DNA of 64,000 nt from Coprinus comatus (GCA_034638255.1 JAWPGT010000002.1:310001-374000); one strand, 5' to 3'. Positions 32,037 to 44,761 are shown, counted from the stretch's first letter. Notes: a model not told the origin generated them from the letters alone. Numbers and translations are program-made.

Positions 32037-34770
32037 ATGATCAGATTCTGGCCATCGTCTCCCCACGACCAGCTCACGCCCAGAGCCAGCGAGGAGGGCA
32101 ATGTGTTTGAGCAGACGTTGCAGCGAGGCCCAGCGACGCCTACGAGTGCTGTCCATCCTCTTCTATTTGCTCATTCGGGCTCTTCGGATCTCACGCCCTC
32201 AGGCCTCTCCTCAGCCGGCCCTTTTCCTCCTGCTCAGCCAACTACCCAGCTCTCCATTCATGCCCCTGTCTTCAACATGCAACAACCCCCACAGTCCAGA
32301 AAACAATTTAACAAGTCTCCATCCCACACAAACTCACTCCCACACTCCACAGGACAGATCCATGTAAAGCTCATCCAGGCTCGTGGTCTCAACGTTGCTG
32401 GTCACCATCCAAGACCCTATGTCGTCGTCCAGTTCGAGCAGAACGAGTTTATCAGTCGTGAACCAACAGATGAGTCAGACAAGGAGGTCAAGGGCAGGGC
32501 TACTCCAACCCGCTCCCACTCAGCTTCCTCCACCGTATCTACCGTCACAAGTGCCCTCTCGGCACTAGGTGCCATTGGATCAAAGGTCGCAGCACAACAT
32601 AGAAAGGGCTCCAGATCAAGCACAGGTGGTTCCCCTGCTTCATCGATATCATCAGTACGGTCATCCTCTGCATCCGCCGCCGTCGCCGCCGCCTCCAACG
32701 GGCTCCTTGGACGCATATCAGCACACAATCCTGTTTGGAAGCACGAGGTCTCCTTGTGAGTCACCACAGTTTCACTCTAATTCTATCCCCTCACTCTCAT
32801 TCTTCCTTCCTTTCAGCGACGTTACATCAGAACAGTCTGTAATCACTTGCAGCGTCTACGACCGTGCAGTGGTGGACCAGGGTTTCCTTGGTACCGTAAA
32901 AATCAAACCCATACTCATTCACGACCACACCGTCGACGATTGGTACAAGTACGTGTCTTATCTGCCTTCCTTGAAACATGTTTCTCATTTCTTGTTTCCC
33001 TGCAGGCTTCAGCCAGTCGAAAATGAAGTCGTTTCAGGAGAGATCCGGGTCCAAATTACTTTTGAACAATACAAGGCAAGCATTCTCTAACCACCTTCTC
33101 TAAAATACTGCTAATTCTTTTTTCTTATCAATCCTACCTTCTTGACTTCCCTGAACGTGATCGCGCGTCCCACTTGGTCGCTATATTACTCATGCCATAT
33201 CCCCTTCCTTCATGACGACAGACAAAACGTGCCCTCACTCCACGCGATTTCGAATTTCTTAAACTAATTGGGGTTGGCACGTTTGGAAAAGTTTTCCAGG
33301 TCAGGAAGAAGGATACCAAGCGGATATATGCTATGAAAGTACTCTCCAAAAAGGAAATTGTCGCAAAGAAAGAGGTCGCACATACCATCGGCGAACGTAA
33401 AATCCTCCAACGCTCTCTCGAGTCCCCTTTCCTTGTCGGTCTCAAATTCAGTTTCCAAACCGACACCGAGCTCTACCTTGTCACGGACTTTAAGAGTGGA
33501 GGTGAACTATTCTGGCACCTCCAGCGTGAGACGAGGTTTTCCGAAGAACGCGCTCGATTTTACGTTGCCGAACTAACCTTGGCATTGGAGCACCTTCACA
33601 AATACAATATCGTATACAGGTCCGTCTTTATCAATCAATGTTCGTGATTTGGGGCTAACCGCCCTTGCAGGGATCTCAAGCCCGAAAATATCCTGCTAGA
33701 CGCCACAGGTCATGTTGCCTTATGTGATTTCGGCCTGTCCAAAGCCGATCTACGCCCTGACGAACTAACGACCACATTTTGTGGCACAACTGAGTACCTT
33801 GCCCCAGAAATTCTGCTGGATGAACAGGGTTATTCGAAGATTGTAGATTTCTGGTCTCTCGGTGTGTTGTTGTTTGAAATGTGCTGTGGATGGAGCCCAT
33901 TCTACGCCGAAGATATTCAGCAGATGTATCGTAACATCTGCTTCGGCAAAATTAGATTCCCCAAAGGAGTGATATGCGAAGATGGCAAGCAGTTTGTCAA
34001 AGGAGTGAGCTTTTACCTCAATTTAGTCCATTATTCGTATTCATTGAATTCCCCAGCTACTTAACCGCAACCCCAAGCATCGTCTAGGTGCGAAACGTGA
34101 CGCTGCAGAATTGAAAGAACATCCCTTCTTTGCAGGAATTGACTGGGAAGCTCTTGCTCGCAAAGAGATCGCTCCGCCTTTCAAGCCTGTAGTTGAATCC
34201 GACGAGTCCGTTAACAATTTCGATCCGGAGTTTACATCAGCAGACATCAGTAACATGAGCTTAGACGAAGATTTGGATGACAACGATCCCAGCGAGGCTT
34301 GGGTTTCACGGTCAATAACCCAGAATGGATTTGTACATACCCCCAATGGGCCACTAGGCAGTGAACGCTCGTCCTCATCATCATCATCTCGCGGTGCTTA
34401 CGGGCTAGGCCCTCTCAGCTCTATTAATGGAAACGGACACACAAATGGAAGTTCAACCGGGTCGCAGGGAATTCAAATCAAGTCGAAGAAAAATCGAAAG
34501 GATGCCGTTGGTACTCCTCTTACCAACAGTGTACAGGAGAATTTCAGAGGCTTCACTTATTCTGGTGGTGAAAGTGTTGTTGCACCTCCTGGATATTTGG
34601 AGAAACAGAAAACAGGCAAGGGAAATGATGAAGCGGTGGATGATGAAGATGCTCCTGATGTAACGACTGAAGACGAAGTGGAAGATTCGAGGAATAGTGC
34701 AGGACGTTATGCTAATCAACGAAGAAAGGGTTTGGGTTTCAGCTCGATGGATGATGACGATATGTCATAA
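32037..34770 (+). CDS. SCH9: C2-domain AGC serine/threonine kinase, Sch9-like
   Basis: The N-terminus (MIRFWPSSPHDQLTPRAS) is followed by a disordered Ser/Pro region and a C2-like domain (GQIHVKLIQARGLNVAGHHP to IRVQITFEQYK) that is split by a Ser/Ala-rich loop. The kinase domain has the loop GVGTFGKVFQV, the lysine in AMKVLSKKEI, HRD-equivalent YRDLKPENILLD, DFGLSK and the activation loop TTTFCGTTEYLAPE. The C-terminal tail carries FAGIDWEALARKEIAPPFKP and a hydrophobic motif ENFRGFTYSGGES. C2 plus AGC kinase plus this tail matches Sch9, the TORC1-controlled growth kinase of fungi. At least five introns. The start at 32037 is chosen over an in-frame Met at 31911, which overlaps the upstream gene. 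Confidence 0.87.
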
Positions 34771-35761
34771 ACGATTGGAAATGAAATTAACCCACCTCCG
34801 TTTCGGTTTTTATATGCACGGTTATTAATGGACTTGGCTTTCCTTTTTTATTCTACTCTTTCTTTCTTTCTTTCTCTCGTCTCTTGTACAATCATAGTCT
34901 CGTCGTTGACAGTTTTTTTTTGTTCTTTTCTTTTCTTTTTATTAAACTTCTGGGTGTAGGTACAGTATGTAAAGGGATTCCGTATAAGAATCTCCCCCAT
35001 GTTTGATGTAACTTCTCCTTTTTTCTCCTCAAAGTTCACTTTACTCTTTTACCACTGGGAACTTTTGATACATACATACAATACAAATTAATTGCTCACT
35101 GAAATTAAACCAATTATAACAGTGTAAAACCTTCAATTAATCATTCCTTTAATCATCCCTAGCTCACTTTATGTCCACTCCCGTTCTGCTCGCTCTGACG
35201 CCAGTTGATTAGTGTGACTCAATGTCGTTGATAATCATCCACTTTCAAATTCGTTTCAAATTACTTTGATCCAAAAAAGCGCCATATGGTCCAAATTGAC
35301 CGTCCTCGGTAAAAAGGTGCGCTTGAAGCCTATGTTAACAGAGGCTAACAGTCACTTTCTGAGTGAAATAAACCCGGTAAAGACGGATTGTCTATCAAGA
35401 ATGTATTATAAACGAAATACAGTTAACGCTCTACCATACCTACCTTATTATACTAATACGTATATACTCTAGGCCCCCTGAATTAGACAAATAAAGATCG
35501 AATGAAAAAGTAGGGATGAATGTTTAACGACAACAGAAAAAAATAGTGACGATTATGTGCCAAATTAAGGGGACCTCATGAAAACCCATGAAGGAAAGGG
35601 AAGATCTGGTGTTACACACACAAGCCTAAAAAAAAGCGCTGATTATAAGGGGCAGTACAAGTGAAAAAGAGAATTAATACAATAAATAATAAATGGTTTT
35701 TGCCTCTATTAGTATTAAAGAAAGGCAAAAAATGTATGGTGATGGCGTTTAGGTATGGTGA
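34771..35761. other. Intergenic with pyrimidine microsatellite
   Basis: About 1 kb between convergent gene ends. Near its left side (about 34857-34877) is a short (CTTT)n pyrimidine tract. The rest is AT-rich with no open frame I can support. It must hold both 3' ends. Confidence 0.5.
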
Positions 35762-37133
35762 TCACCAGTCGTTCAACGACTTACAACCAGGTCGTGAGAG
35801 GTTCATACCTCCACGGAGTAAAGGAGGCAACACGAGGCCGCCAATTATAGTGTTGACAACAATTGATTCCACGTCGTGTGGTGTAACTCTGCCATACCAA
35901 ACGCCAGATCCTTGGGGAGTATAAATCTAGACACAGGAAAGATATGATTGAGTTATATTCAAATAAACACCTATGTGATAGGGAGAATTCAGAAGACGTA
36001 CGATGCAATTACCGGCATATTTGTGTCCTCCGATGTGAGAAGTTTTGATTATGAGAGCGCGCTTGGAATCCGCACTGTCTTTTAGCTGTGATTCTATAAT
36101 CTTTTCTCGTTCTTCAGGAGTCACAGCAAGCTCCTCTAGTGGAGACCCATACGTATATGATGGACATTCCATCTGTGTATCGGCCTCCCAGCCGTGATGC
36201 TCCAAAGAGCGAATCAGTGCTGAGATTGAGCCATCAGCTTCTTTTGTCATTTCAGAGACTGAGTTCAGATGACAAACCGTGTTCTAGTTTTGGTGCAGAT
36301 ATGCCGCATCTATTGTCTCGTTTCTTGTGTGAGCCTTTGATTAACGAAAGATAGGTATTCGAGCTAAACCGGAAAGGTATGCTTGCTCACATAACAAAAT
36401 GACGCAAGAATAAGGAAGGACCCAGGTTCTCAATGGGCTCTTCTCCATAAACCCGCCTATTCTTGTGACACTAGGATCCAAAGAACTGTCCCATAGATCG
36501 TGAGCACCTTGGCTAGACCGCGCCACCTCATTGACGACTTTGAAGTCAGGGAAAACAAGGACTGTTTCACGATCTTCTTCGTCGCATATTGATCTATGAC
36601 TTCCGTTTAGAATGGTAATACTTGTTGATTCCGAAGGGCGGAAGAGGCCAGCTACTTGGCGGGGGGATTTTATATGTGTAGGGTGAGAAGGTGTAGGGTG
36701 TTTACGAAGTTCATTTTTGATGTCGAACAGGTATGCCGCAAGTGAACCTTTGGTGTCCGAAATATGTTTGTCCCAGTCAGCCTTTCCGGTTGAAATTACA
36801 ATCTGCCAGCAAAATTGTAAGAGGTTAGCGCTGAGAAACAACGAGACATACCTGGCGGTTGTAAGGTTTGACAGAGCCCAACATTTGAGACTCCCAGTCA
36901 ATCTCAAAACGACTAGGGTATGCATCATGACCTGAAATTTCGGAGATGTGGTGAGGATTATCAGATAAAGAGAATGTATTGTGTGGTAACACACCAAGGT
37001 CACAAGGATCTGAACAAGACCTGCAGTCGGCAGTAGACACGGGAACAGCGGATGCCCTGAGCTGGTTGCAGACAGCCTCTGTGTCGTTTTGGTTTCCAAG
37101 AATGTATGCGTGGAGTTTGCGTAGACTGTACAT
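35762..37133 (-). CDS. Apd1/sucrase-ferredoxin-like protein
   Basis: The start is MYSLRKLHAYILGNQNDTEA. A DCRSCSDPCD block near residues 35-45 and DAYPSRFEIDWESQMLGSV, then KPYNRQIVISTGKADWDKHI, are hallmarks of the Suc/Fer-like family. The thioredoxin-fold part follows: SCVILLCSHKKRDNRCGI, SAPKLE, GWEADTQ and SHIGGHKYAGNCIIYTP then GVWYGRVTPHDVESIV. In yeast Apd1 and Aim32 the Cys and two His of the HKKRDNRCG and HxGGHKYAGN motifs hold a [2Fe-2S] cluster; both are intact here. Introns interrupt LLC/SHKK, KLEH/EADG and NCI/IYTP. The protein ends NDW* at 35762. Role is thought to be redox-related. Confidence 0.85.
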
Positions 37134-39375
37134 GACAGTTTCAGGGTAGGAGGAGAGACCCGGAGTCCAGAGAAAAGTGAAGACTATGTCAGGGTCAGCA
37201 TACCGCTTATCTGATAAGCTCCGGACTCCCGATCATTACACAGCATTAGCTAACACCACCTCCTACGCATCTCTTCCCATCCGCACTAGTTTCATCCCAC
37301 ATTCGTGCCGTCAGATCCGCCTGTCGCGGTCCTGCTTTCCACACACAAGTCAGTCTGCTCACTATAGAACCCGTTTGACCTAGTAACAGCGCATGGAAGC
37401 ATGGCGTTCGGTCTTATCATGTCCCCATATTGCAAGACTCCCACTCAACTAATGAAACCTAGAACCCCCTCTCACCCTCCTAATCGTTAATCTCCCACAA
37501 ATATTAACACTCCAATCATACGACAACTCCCCTTCTTGACTGGTCCATTTAGGGTTTGCCTATTCCCGAACACTTAACAGCCACTATATACATCTTTCCG
37601 GCGGTGTCCTGTTTGTGGCATAGCCCCAATGTCGTTGGACAGCCGATCGATAACGCAGTAATATGCCAGGTATCACCGGTCACCATTCCTATCCCCGAAC
37701 TATCGATTTCATGTGAGATATATATAGATAGACCATTCAAAACAGTCAATTCACATACTTTATATACCCACAAAAACCACACACAAGAGACACTCGGGTA
37801 GCGTTCCAAGTAGAATAGGGTGTGTAGGTGGCGTCTACGGATTTGCCAATCCTCGCGACGATGGTTATTATTTGGAAGTAGTTGGACGACGAATAATCTT
37901 TTTCTGATCACAATCCTAATCTGACTATTTTAGGAACCAATTGAGTGTTCCCTAGTTCCGATACATTCGGCAGCATTGATCCACTGACAATCAAATTGCG
38001 GGGTCAAGTGGCAATTATATCACAAATTTCAAGCGGTGCTTCGCATACCATTACAATATTCAAATTCACAACGTTCGCCTTTCTCAAAGAAATGTGTAAG
38101 TGTCTATTGGGTCACAGGGTGAGTCCAACATCCACATAATGTTAATTCTGAATAATCATGCATCATGGGTATATCTCAATCTCCTATGCCAATAAAATGA
38201 CATTTCATAAGATAATTGAATTTGAACATTCGAACAAGCCACTTATTTTCTGTTTTTCCGTTCGATACAAAATATCGGATTGCAACATCCCAGTCTCAAT
38301 GCATTGCTGGAGACACATGAATATTATCTACTCCTCGCTCAGGTGCGTAAAAAACCCAGTGGGAAAAAGCTACCGGCGGGCACAAACGTTTGTACACTAC
38401 AGACTATGTACCAAAGAAAAGAAAAGAAATTTATTTCCAAAGTTCTGCAAAGATGTCGTTAGTTAGGTGAGTTGATACTCAAGAGTACTCATTGGACGAT
38501 ATCGGGATTCGGGAATTTGAAGCCGTTGTCAGGTGCTCGTAACATATCTGTGGATGAGAACGTCAGCCAGTAGGATAGTGAGAGATACCTTGGCGAACCG
38601 TATGTATTATCAAGCCCCGCTCCAGCCCCAATGACCACCTCATGAGAGCCTAACTGCGCCCTCCCTTCTTAATCCACGTTAGCAGATCCTACGCCCTGAG
38701 AGGCAACCCATCACGGTCTTCCCCCCCTCTCGATGTGCAACCTCGACTTGCCCATTTCTGGACTGGAGGACCTGCACAAAGAGAATACTTCCGGACGCGC
38801 CGGACCCAGCGAAGGATCCAACGGCCATGTGGGCCCAAGTAGTTCATACAGGAAGGCGTGAGGGTGATGAAGCTTCTCGGCCACCAGTTCTGGCTAATGC
38901 ATCGTCGGCAAATACATCGAGGTTGTCGGTTGGCTGAGGATAAGAAGAGTTGGCCAGAAGTAATATATGAGGACTCATGAGGGATGAGTAGACTGACATT
39001 GTGGTCGAAGGTCAAGAGGTTTGAGGGCACCTTTCGTAGGTGCGCCAACTTAAGTATCCCAGCCCATGATTTGGGTTTGTTTGATTTTTGAGGTTGACCT
39101 GAGACAACTTCTACATAGGAATGCTAATTATAACCCTGGCCAAGACGTCATCGCGCCATTGCTACGAACTGGTCAGTATAAACTCTGTACAACTGTCAAC
39201 TATGCGTAATATTCCTGGATTTCTGGATTTGACCTTTGAGGCTGTTGTTAAACCAGTCTAAATCAGACACCGATTATATTTATATCTCAACATTAACATT
39301 AAATGGGATCAACTTTGCCATCCTTCAATCGTGAGACTCCGAGGTACTATGTACCATTGTACCATGTTGAAAGAT
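37134..39375. other. Gene-poor AT-rich region with a GC-richer island
   Basis: About 2.2 kb with no gene I can support. Most is AT-rich. A GC-richer island at about 38640-39050 carries a 119-codon minus-strand open frame (38689-39048) that is Arg/Cys/Trp-rich and looks unnatural in every frame. It may be a decayed gene or element remnant, but no family is recognisable. Confidence 0.4.
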
Positions 39376-40225
39376 TTAACAGAAGGTAACAGCAAGGTTT
39401 ACCTGGTCACAGGTTCATTAGAGAGTTGTTAAGTGCTAAACTGAACAGACTTACATCATTGTTCTGGCAGGCAACTTGGACCCAGTTATCTGTCGGGGTG
39501 CGGAAGGCAGTGGGGCAGTTTGGATCCGCACCTAGTAGATAAGTTAATGGATGCGAGCATAAATAATTGTCAAAAGTTTAAGCCAGACTTACAGTTGGCA
39601 CCAGCACCATCACAACCATTATAGTAACTTAACCGCATAAAATCGGTACTCGGAACAAATACAAGAGCTTTAGAACATTTTACTCACCCGAATCCAGCAG
39701 GCTGAGAGAAAGCAAGACTAAAATTTGATCATCAGCAAATTATCATGTTTAACACTCAGTATCAGCAAGCTTACGGGGGGATAAGAGAGATATCAGCACT
39801 GGAGCCACTTCCTGGGGTGGTCGGGTTGACAAGGGTGAGTTCAACAAGGGTACATCCGTCACCATTAAAGCCACAGCGACCTGAGTGTTCCAGAATAGAT
39901 CATTTAACGTTTCATTCATTTCTGAAGTAGTATGGACTCGTATTACATACCGGTGTCGAGATAAGCAATGGCAGCACGAAGGGGACCATTGACGGTATAA
40001 TCTCCTCCAGTGGACAGGATATTACCTCCTTGAATCAACCTTGGCTGTAATAGACCAAAAATGAGTCCAATGAGTTGTTCTCAGTGCATTGAAAAGGTGA
40101 TATTTATTATCACAACGTACAGTACCAAAGCCACACCTATTGTCAAAGTGGACGGTGTGCCTCTCAGCGAAAACGCTCATGGCGCTAACGAGAGTAATAG
40201 TGAAGATGGTTGTGAGTTGGAGCAT
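39376..40225 (-). CDS. Secreted thaumatin-like (glycopeptide-type) small protein
   Basis: The protein begins with a clear signal peptide (MLQLTTIFTITLVSAMSVFA). The mature part reads ERHTVHFDNRCGFGT, PRLIQGGNILSTGGDYTVNG, PLRAAIAYLDTGRCGFNGDG, CTLVELTLVNPTTPGSGSSA, DISLIPP, then a Cys-containing block GFGYYNGCDGAGANC, and ends QVACQNNDVNLAVTFC. This is a small thaumatin-like fold seen often in Agaricomycetes and sometimes labelled 'glycopeptide'. Eight or so cysteines suggest several disulfides. The role is unknown; related proteins are secreted during growth, fruiting or host contact. At least five introns. A TATAAA on this strand (plus-strand tttata 40290-40295) lies about 65 bp upstream. 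Confidence 0.78.
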
Positions 40226-40289
40226 TATTCAAAAGTATTGGGAGATGAGGTTAATTGTCTCTGTAGTCTAAGAACTGAAAGACACAGAC

Positions 40290-40295
40290 TTTATA
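40290..40295 (-). promoter_or_regulatory. TATA box of the thaumatin-like gene
   Basis: On the minus strand the sequence reads GGTATAAAGT, 65 bp upstream of the ATG at 40225. This is the same distance as the TATA boxes before the membrane-protein gene at 46.7 kb and the protease gene at 63.7 kb. Confidence 0.5.
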
Positions 40296-41488
40296 CCCTT
40301 CACATTCAATTCACATATAACTGGGGTAGCAGAGCTGCAATGCAACGTAGAATATGACTATATTGAAAGTGTGCGTGGGTCTCACACTTGTACGGTGTGT
40401 ATATGCCGAGTATTGATTAGCACGCATGGATTCACGGTGGATGAAACAGCAAAGGGAGTGTGTAGATATAGTAAACCCCTTTGGCGCTTCGGCTTAGTAT
40501 GTGTAACCAAGGCTTATTCGCAACAATATTATGCATGCACATGGTTTTATAACTTCTCGATTCGACTAGTACTGGTTACTACTACTACGTACTACACTGG
40601 GTGAAACGTGCTTTTGGTACATGACTGGAAATAACCCGTGTACCCTGCACTGTGTACATACAAGCGGTAGAAGACCCGAAGCTATACTATAGCCTACTAT
40701 ATAGTATTAAGTGTATCTAATATGTATACATAATACCACTGCACATGTTAATATTTAGTACCAACATGTGTTCTAACTTCTCACCATCAAAACAATTCTT
40801 TTCCGAGGCTCGGTAATGTGTTGCATCACAATGTAAGGCTTTATTTTTGGTTTAGAATTCTCAGAACAATATTTAACTGCCGGGTATGTTTCGTATAAGT
40901 TGTTGATGACATAGGATGATCACAGACCTTCAGTTTCTAAATTTAGTTTTGTTTTTATCTAGTACTCCCCAGCCTTGAGAATATTGTGGGTTGAGGATTT
41001 AATAAATACCATAACGTTACGAGGATAGTATGCAAATTGCAATATGCATTACAGAATTGATATACTTTGAAAAAATAGTATACTCACTGAAAAGTACCGA
41101 CGTCTTTTTTGGAACCATTTCTACGGTGTAGAAATGTATTCCTCATGACGGGTATTCTCTTGTCTATCCCGTGATGTGACCCACTTTTATTGCAACGATA
41201 GTTGAATATTAGGAACAGGTACTAAAGTCGTTCCTCCATTCGTATTACCATTCCTTGGGTTAGTGATGGCTATACATATAATTTTCACCATATATTGAGG
41301 CGCGGCCCTGTTTGTAGTCCAAGCTGAGAGATTAAGAGTTGAAAGGAGTAGCCATTTGAAGAGAGAGATATGATAATATCTTAATAAGTAGTAAGTACTG
41401 AACTTCATTCCGACTTTAGATCCGGTTATCCGGGCCGGATTCTTGATGGCAAAGTATTTGCAGTTCGTTCTTATAGGTCTCGTTAATC
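40296..41488. other. Intergenic, AT-rich, no gene recognised
   Basis: About 1.2 kb between divergent genes. Short open frames only, strongly AT-rich, with no family-like peptide and no repeat I can define by eye. Confidence 0.5.
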
Positions 41489-42868
41489 ATGTCTGCTATT
41501 GCAGTCTCTGACATCGTTGCTGGAGAAGGCGAAAACGTCCGAAAAAAGTCGAAGGGTAAAGGAAAGGAGAAGGGAAATGTGACCGTGGTAGTTGAGGATA
41601 TTGAAGGAGAGGGTGAGGTGAAGAAAGAGAAGAAGGAAAAGAAGGGAAAAAAAGAAAAGAAAGAAAAGAAAGAGAGACCGGAGAAGGAGGAAAAGGAGAA
41701 GGAGAAGAAGGAGAAGAAGAAGAAAGAGAAAAAGAGGGAGGAGAAGGAGCAAGAAAGTACAAATAAGGATGAGGATGTTGAAATGGAATCAAGTTCAAAG
41801 ATACATGAAGATTCGAAGACTACTGAAGTACCTGAAGAAGTGAAGGTTGAAGGCAAATCAGAGAAGAAAGAGAAGAAGACAGAGAAGAAGAAAAGTAAGA
41901 AGAAGGATGGAGAAAAGGATGCAATGGAAGTTGATTCCCCAGTAGTAATGGAAGAAGAGTCGACTAATACGAAGAAGAAAGATAAGAAGAGGAAGAGGAC
42001 GAGAGAGGTTGAACAGGAGGTTGAACAGCAACATTCTAGTATTCAGGCTGAAGCTGTAATTGACGTTGACGCTGCCCCAAAACTGAGGAAAAAGCCAAGA
42101 AAGGAGAAAAAGGACACAGAAGGTGCCGACCAAGTTGAGGGAGAAAAAGATGTAAAAAAGAAACAGAAGAAATCTAAACCTGCGCCAAAACTCGTCAAGT
42201 CAAAGAAGTCGCATCCGAATACCACTGGTTTCCCTGATCCCGACAAAGATCAATCTCTTCCTGCACAATCACAAAAGGGTTCGTCCTGCGTTCTTGTGTA
42301 CTGAAGGAGTTAGAGGATTCTTAAACTATTTGTATCTTACAGCATTAACTTATGCATTCTCCCAATTCTATGACCCAGAGGACTGGAAGTTCAATAAAGC
42401 CCGACAAAATTGGATTGTTCGTAACTTCTGGTCTTCGGAAATGGTCAGTTATGAATGAATATAATGGGTTGTCTATGTATTTACTCGTGCGTCCTAGATT
42501 CCCGAAAAATACGAAGGTCTTGTCACCAAATACCTTTCTGCAGTCCAAGGGAATACTCGTGAGGTATGACTTCTTTACTATTGCTCTACTGTATGCCCCA
42601 TGGTCATAATATGTTTTAGAGTCTAATAAAGGCTTGTCGTACGGCTATTGAAGAGGTAAATCGACCGGAAAAACAAGCACCTGAAAAACCAAAGGAAGAT
42701 GTGAAAACAGCTACCGGGGGTCCTCTCATCGATACCCCTATAACTAAACCCAAGCAGGATGAGAAATCAAAACCACAGCGAGCCCAACTTCTACTTAAGG
42801 TACTAGTTCCTTTGACAGAAGGTGATGCCTCTGACTTGAACCCGGACTCAGACTCAGATTCAGAGTGA
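41489..42868 (+). CDS. WKF-domain protein with long lysine-rich N-terminus (C7orf50-like)
   Basis: The first exon encodes about 260 residues made mostly of Lys and Glu (KKEKKEKKGKKEKKEKKE and similar), with acidic islands such as EDVEMESSS. After an intron the conserved part appears: LTYAFSQFYDPEDWKFNKAR, then QNWIVRNFW, which is the WKF motif shared with human C7orf50 and fungal homologues. Two more exons follow (IPEKYEGLVTKYLSAVQGN, then LIKACRTAIEEV), and the protein ends in a Ser/Asp tail (NPDSDSDSDSE). C7orf50-type proteins are nucleolar and thought to act in ribosome assembly. It converges on the hydrolase gene with about 246 bp between stops. Confidence 0.8.
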
Positions 42869-43114
42869 TCCGGGTTTGTTGACACATCGTACCGTAAACC
42901 CAAACTTATTGACCGCTTCATAGCAAGTAAATCAAATCATTGTATATCTACCGGTATATCCTATGTAAACTGGAGCCCTTTGATCAGATGTTAAGCTATT
43001 CCAAAATCCAATACACCCTAACTAAGCATTACAGAAATATTACAGATCGTGATAATATACATGTTCAAGGTCAAGACGGAAGAGATGCATTAATTACCCC
43101 ACAGGAAGGACTTA

Positions 43115-44636
43115 TCATGGGTTTGAACTAGGGACTGCAACCGTTCGTTTATATTCCTTCTCCAGCTCCTTGATGAGCAGATCGTTGACTGCAACAGTAT
43201 TATCCAGATATACTATTTCAGTAGTGTTAGTAAAATCCAAATAGCACATTTTGTGAATAGACTGACCATGGTGTCCCGCATTAAGGATGGTATACGCCAT
43301 ACCTTGCCCATTACCGGCTTTTCGAAGGTTTTCTACACTCTGTGTACCCCCCTCCTTATCCATCCAATCATGCTCACCATCTGCCGGACCATCCATCAGA
43401 AATGTCATGACAGGAATGATATGATCTTGATTACTCACAGACGAATGTGACAGGAATTTTGAGTGGATGTACCCGGTCAACGAGGGGCAAGCGAGCATGT
43501 GCACCAGGTGCAAGAATATGTGCTTCAGTGAGTAATGTCAGATCGCGGATATATTCCACGAGTGAACAACGACTTACAAATACAGTACTCCCCAGAACCT
43601 TTGGCTAGTGTGATGTGCATAATATAGTCATGCATTTCTTTTGTCTCCTCTTCACTGAGACCAGAGAAACGTCGAGAAGAGTACTATAAATAGGCTTAAT
43701 GAATAAACCATGAGATTTGACATTGCCACGTACTTTTCCGATAAGCATCGGTCCCCAGAACATAGTCGCTCTGACTACCTGGAATGGACTCCAGCCTTCT
43801 TCCCAGAGATAAGTGAACAATCTTCGGCTACGGCTTTCCTGACGTTTATTCTCTTTCTGTTCTTCTTGAATTTTCTTGCTCGCAGCCACGACTGGCTTGC
43901 CAGGATTTTCTTCCGAGGATCCAGTTCCTTCATTTGTAACTTCCCTTGACAGTTGTGTATAATTCGGGCCATGGGTCACACCGGCCGGAGACAGGAGAAT
44001 AAGCCTGCTCACTCGATCGGGATATCGCAAAGCATAGGCCACACTGAAGTAGGCACCAAGGGAGTGACCAATGAGGGTCATCTTGTTGAGACCCATCTTT
44101 TCTCGCCATTCCTCGAGACTGTCGACGAAGAAAGACTCTGCTTCATGGACACGAGCTTGGATGTCGTCACGATGAGCACGGACAGAGAATGGTACACGGG
44201 CTGAGCGACCCATTCCCAGCCAGTCAAGGGCATAGACGGGTGTTCCTCTCTTGCCTGACCAGTTCGCGAGAGCTGGGAAGTTGCGAAAGTAGAATGCAAG
44301 GCCTGCGCCGTAACCATGGAGAAGCACTGGTGGTGCAACTGGGACTGATGAGGGCTCTCTTGGAGTTATGGATAGAGTGTTAATGAAGTGCTTGGATTGT
44401 TTGAGCTGAACACGAGAGCTAGTAGCAACGACGGGGTGTGATGTGGGTCTATCAGGGGTAGAGGAGAAGAAAGCCAGACGTCTGAGCAGGCGTTCTTCGC
44501 TGATTGCGGCCTGTTTTTCGCTGACAGACCACCAGGACTTTACGCTGGAGAGAAAGGCGGAGGGTATTTCGCGGGCAGGCGGTAGAGGGTCGACTGCAGC
44601 CATTCGGTATAAGTTCATGCAATGAGCCACCCACAA
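43115..44636 (-). CDS. Alpha/beta hydrolase, ABHD5/Cld1-like
   Basis: Four exons or so. The core motifs are VLLHGYGAGLAFYFRNFPAL (oxyanion HG), VYALDWLGMGRSARV, the nucleophile elbow IGHSLGAYFSVAYALRYPDR (Ser), VTFVYGDHDWMD (acid Asp) and NAGHHVYLDN (catalytic His within an HX4D). This set is that of the CGI-58/ABHD4/ABHD5 family, which in yeast includes the mitochondrial cardiolipin deacylase Cld1 and the lipase Ict1. The serine is present, so it should be an active lipase or acyltransferase rather than a pseudoenzyme. A charged insert (KIQEEQKENKRQESRSRRL) sits in the lid region. Two in-frame Mets (44636 and 44603, MAAVDPLPP) compete as start; the downstream one looks more natural. Confidence 0.82.
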
Positions 44637-44761
44637 AACAGCGCGCTAATTATAAGTCATCCCAACTCGGCCGGCAGGCAGGCGTCATACATACACACAG
44701 CCACCACACGCAGTACCCACACGTGATCAAACACTGCTGACTGCTCCTGCCATCAACTACC

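Noticed and set aside
34857..34877. Pyrimidine (CTTT) repeat as a regulatory element
   Set aside because: It lies just downstream of a stop codon in a 3' region and looks like an ordinary microsatellite.
37549..37911. Overlapping open frames on both strands in the gene-poor region
   Set aside because: Both strands are open over the same bases with no codon bias or motif to favour either; treated as non-coding.
41630..41760. Lys/Glu repeat of the WKF protein as a recent tandem duplication
   Set aside because: The codons are mixed AAG/AAA/GAG/GAA with no regular period, so it looks like compositional bias rather than a true tandem repeat.
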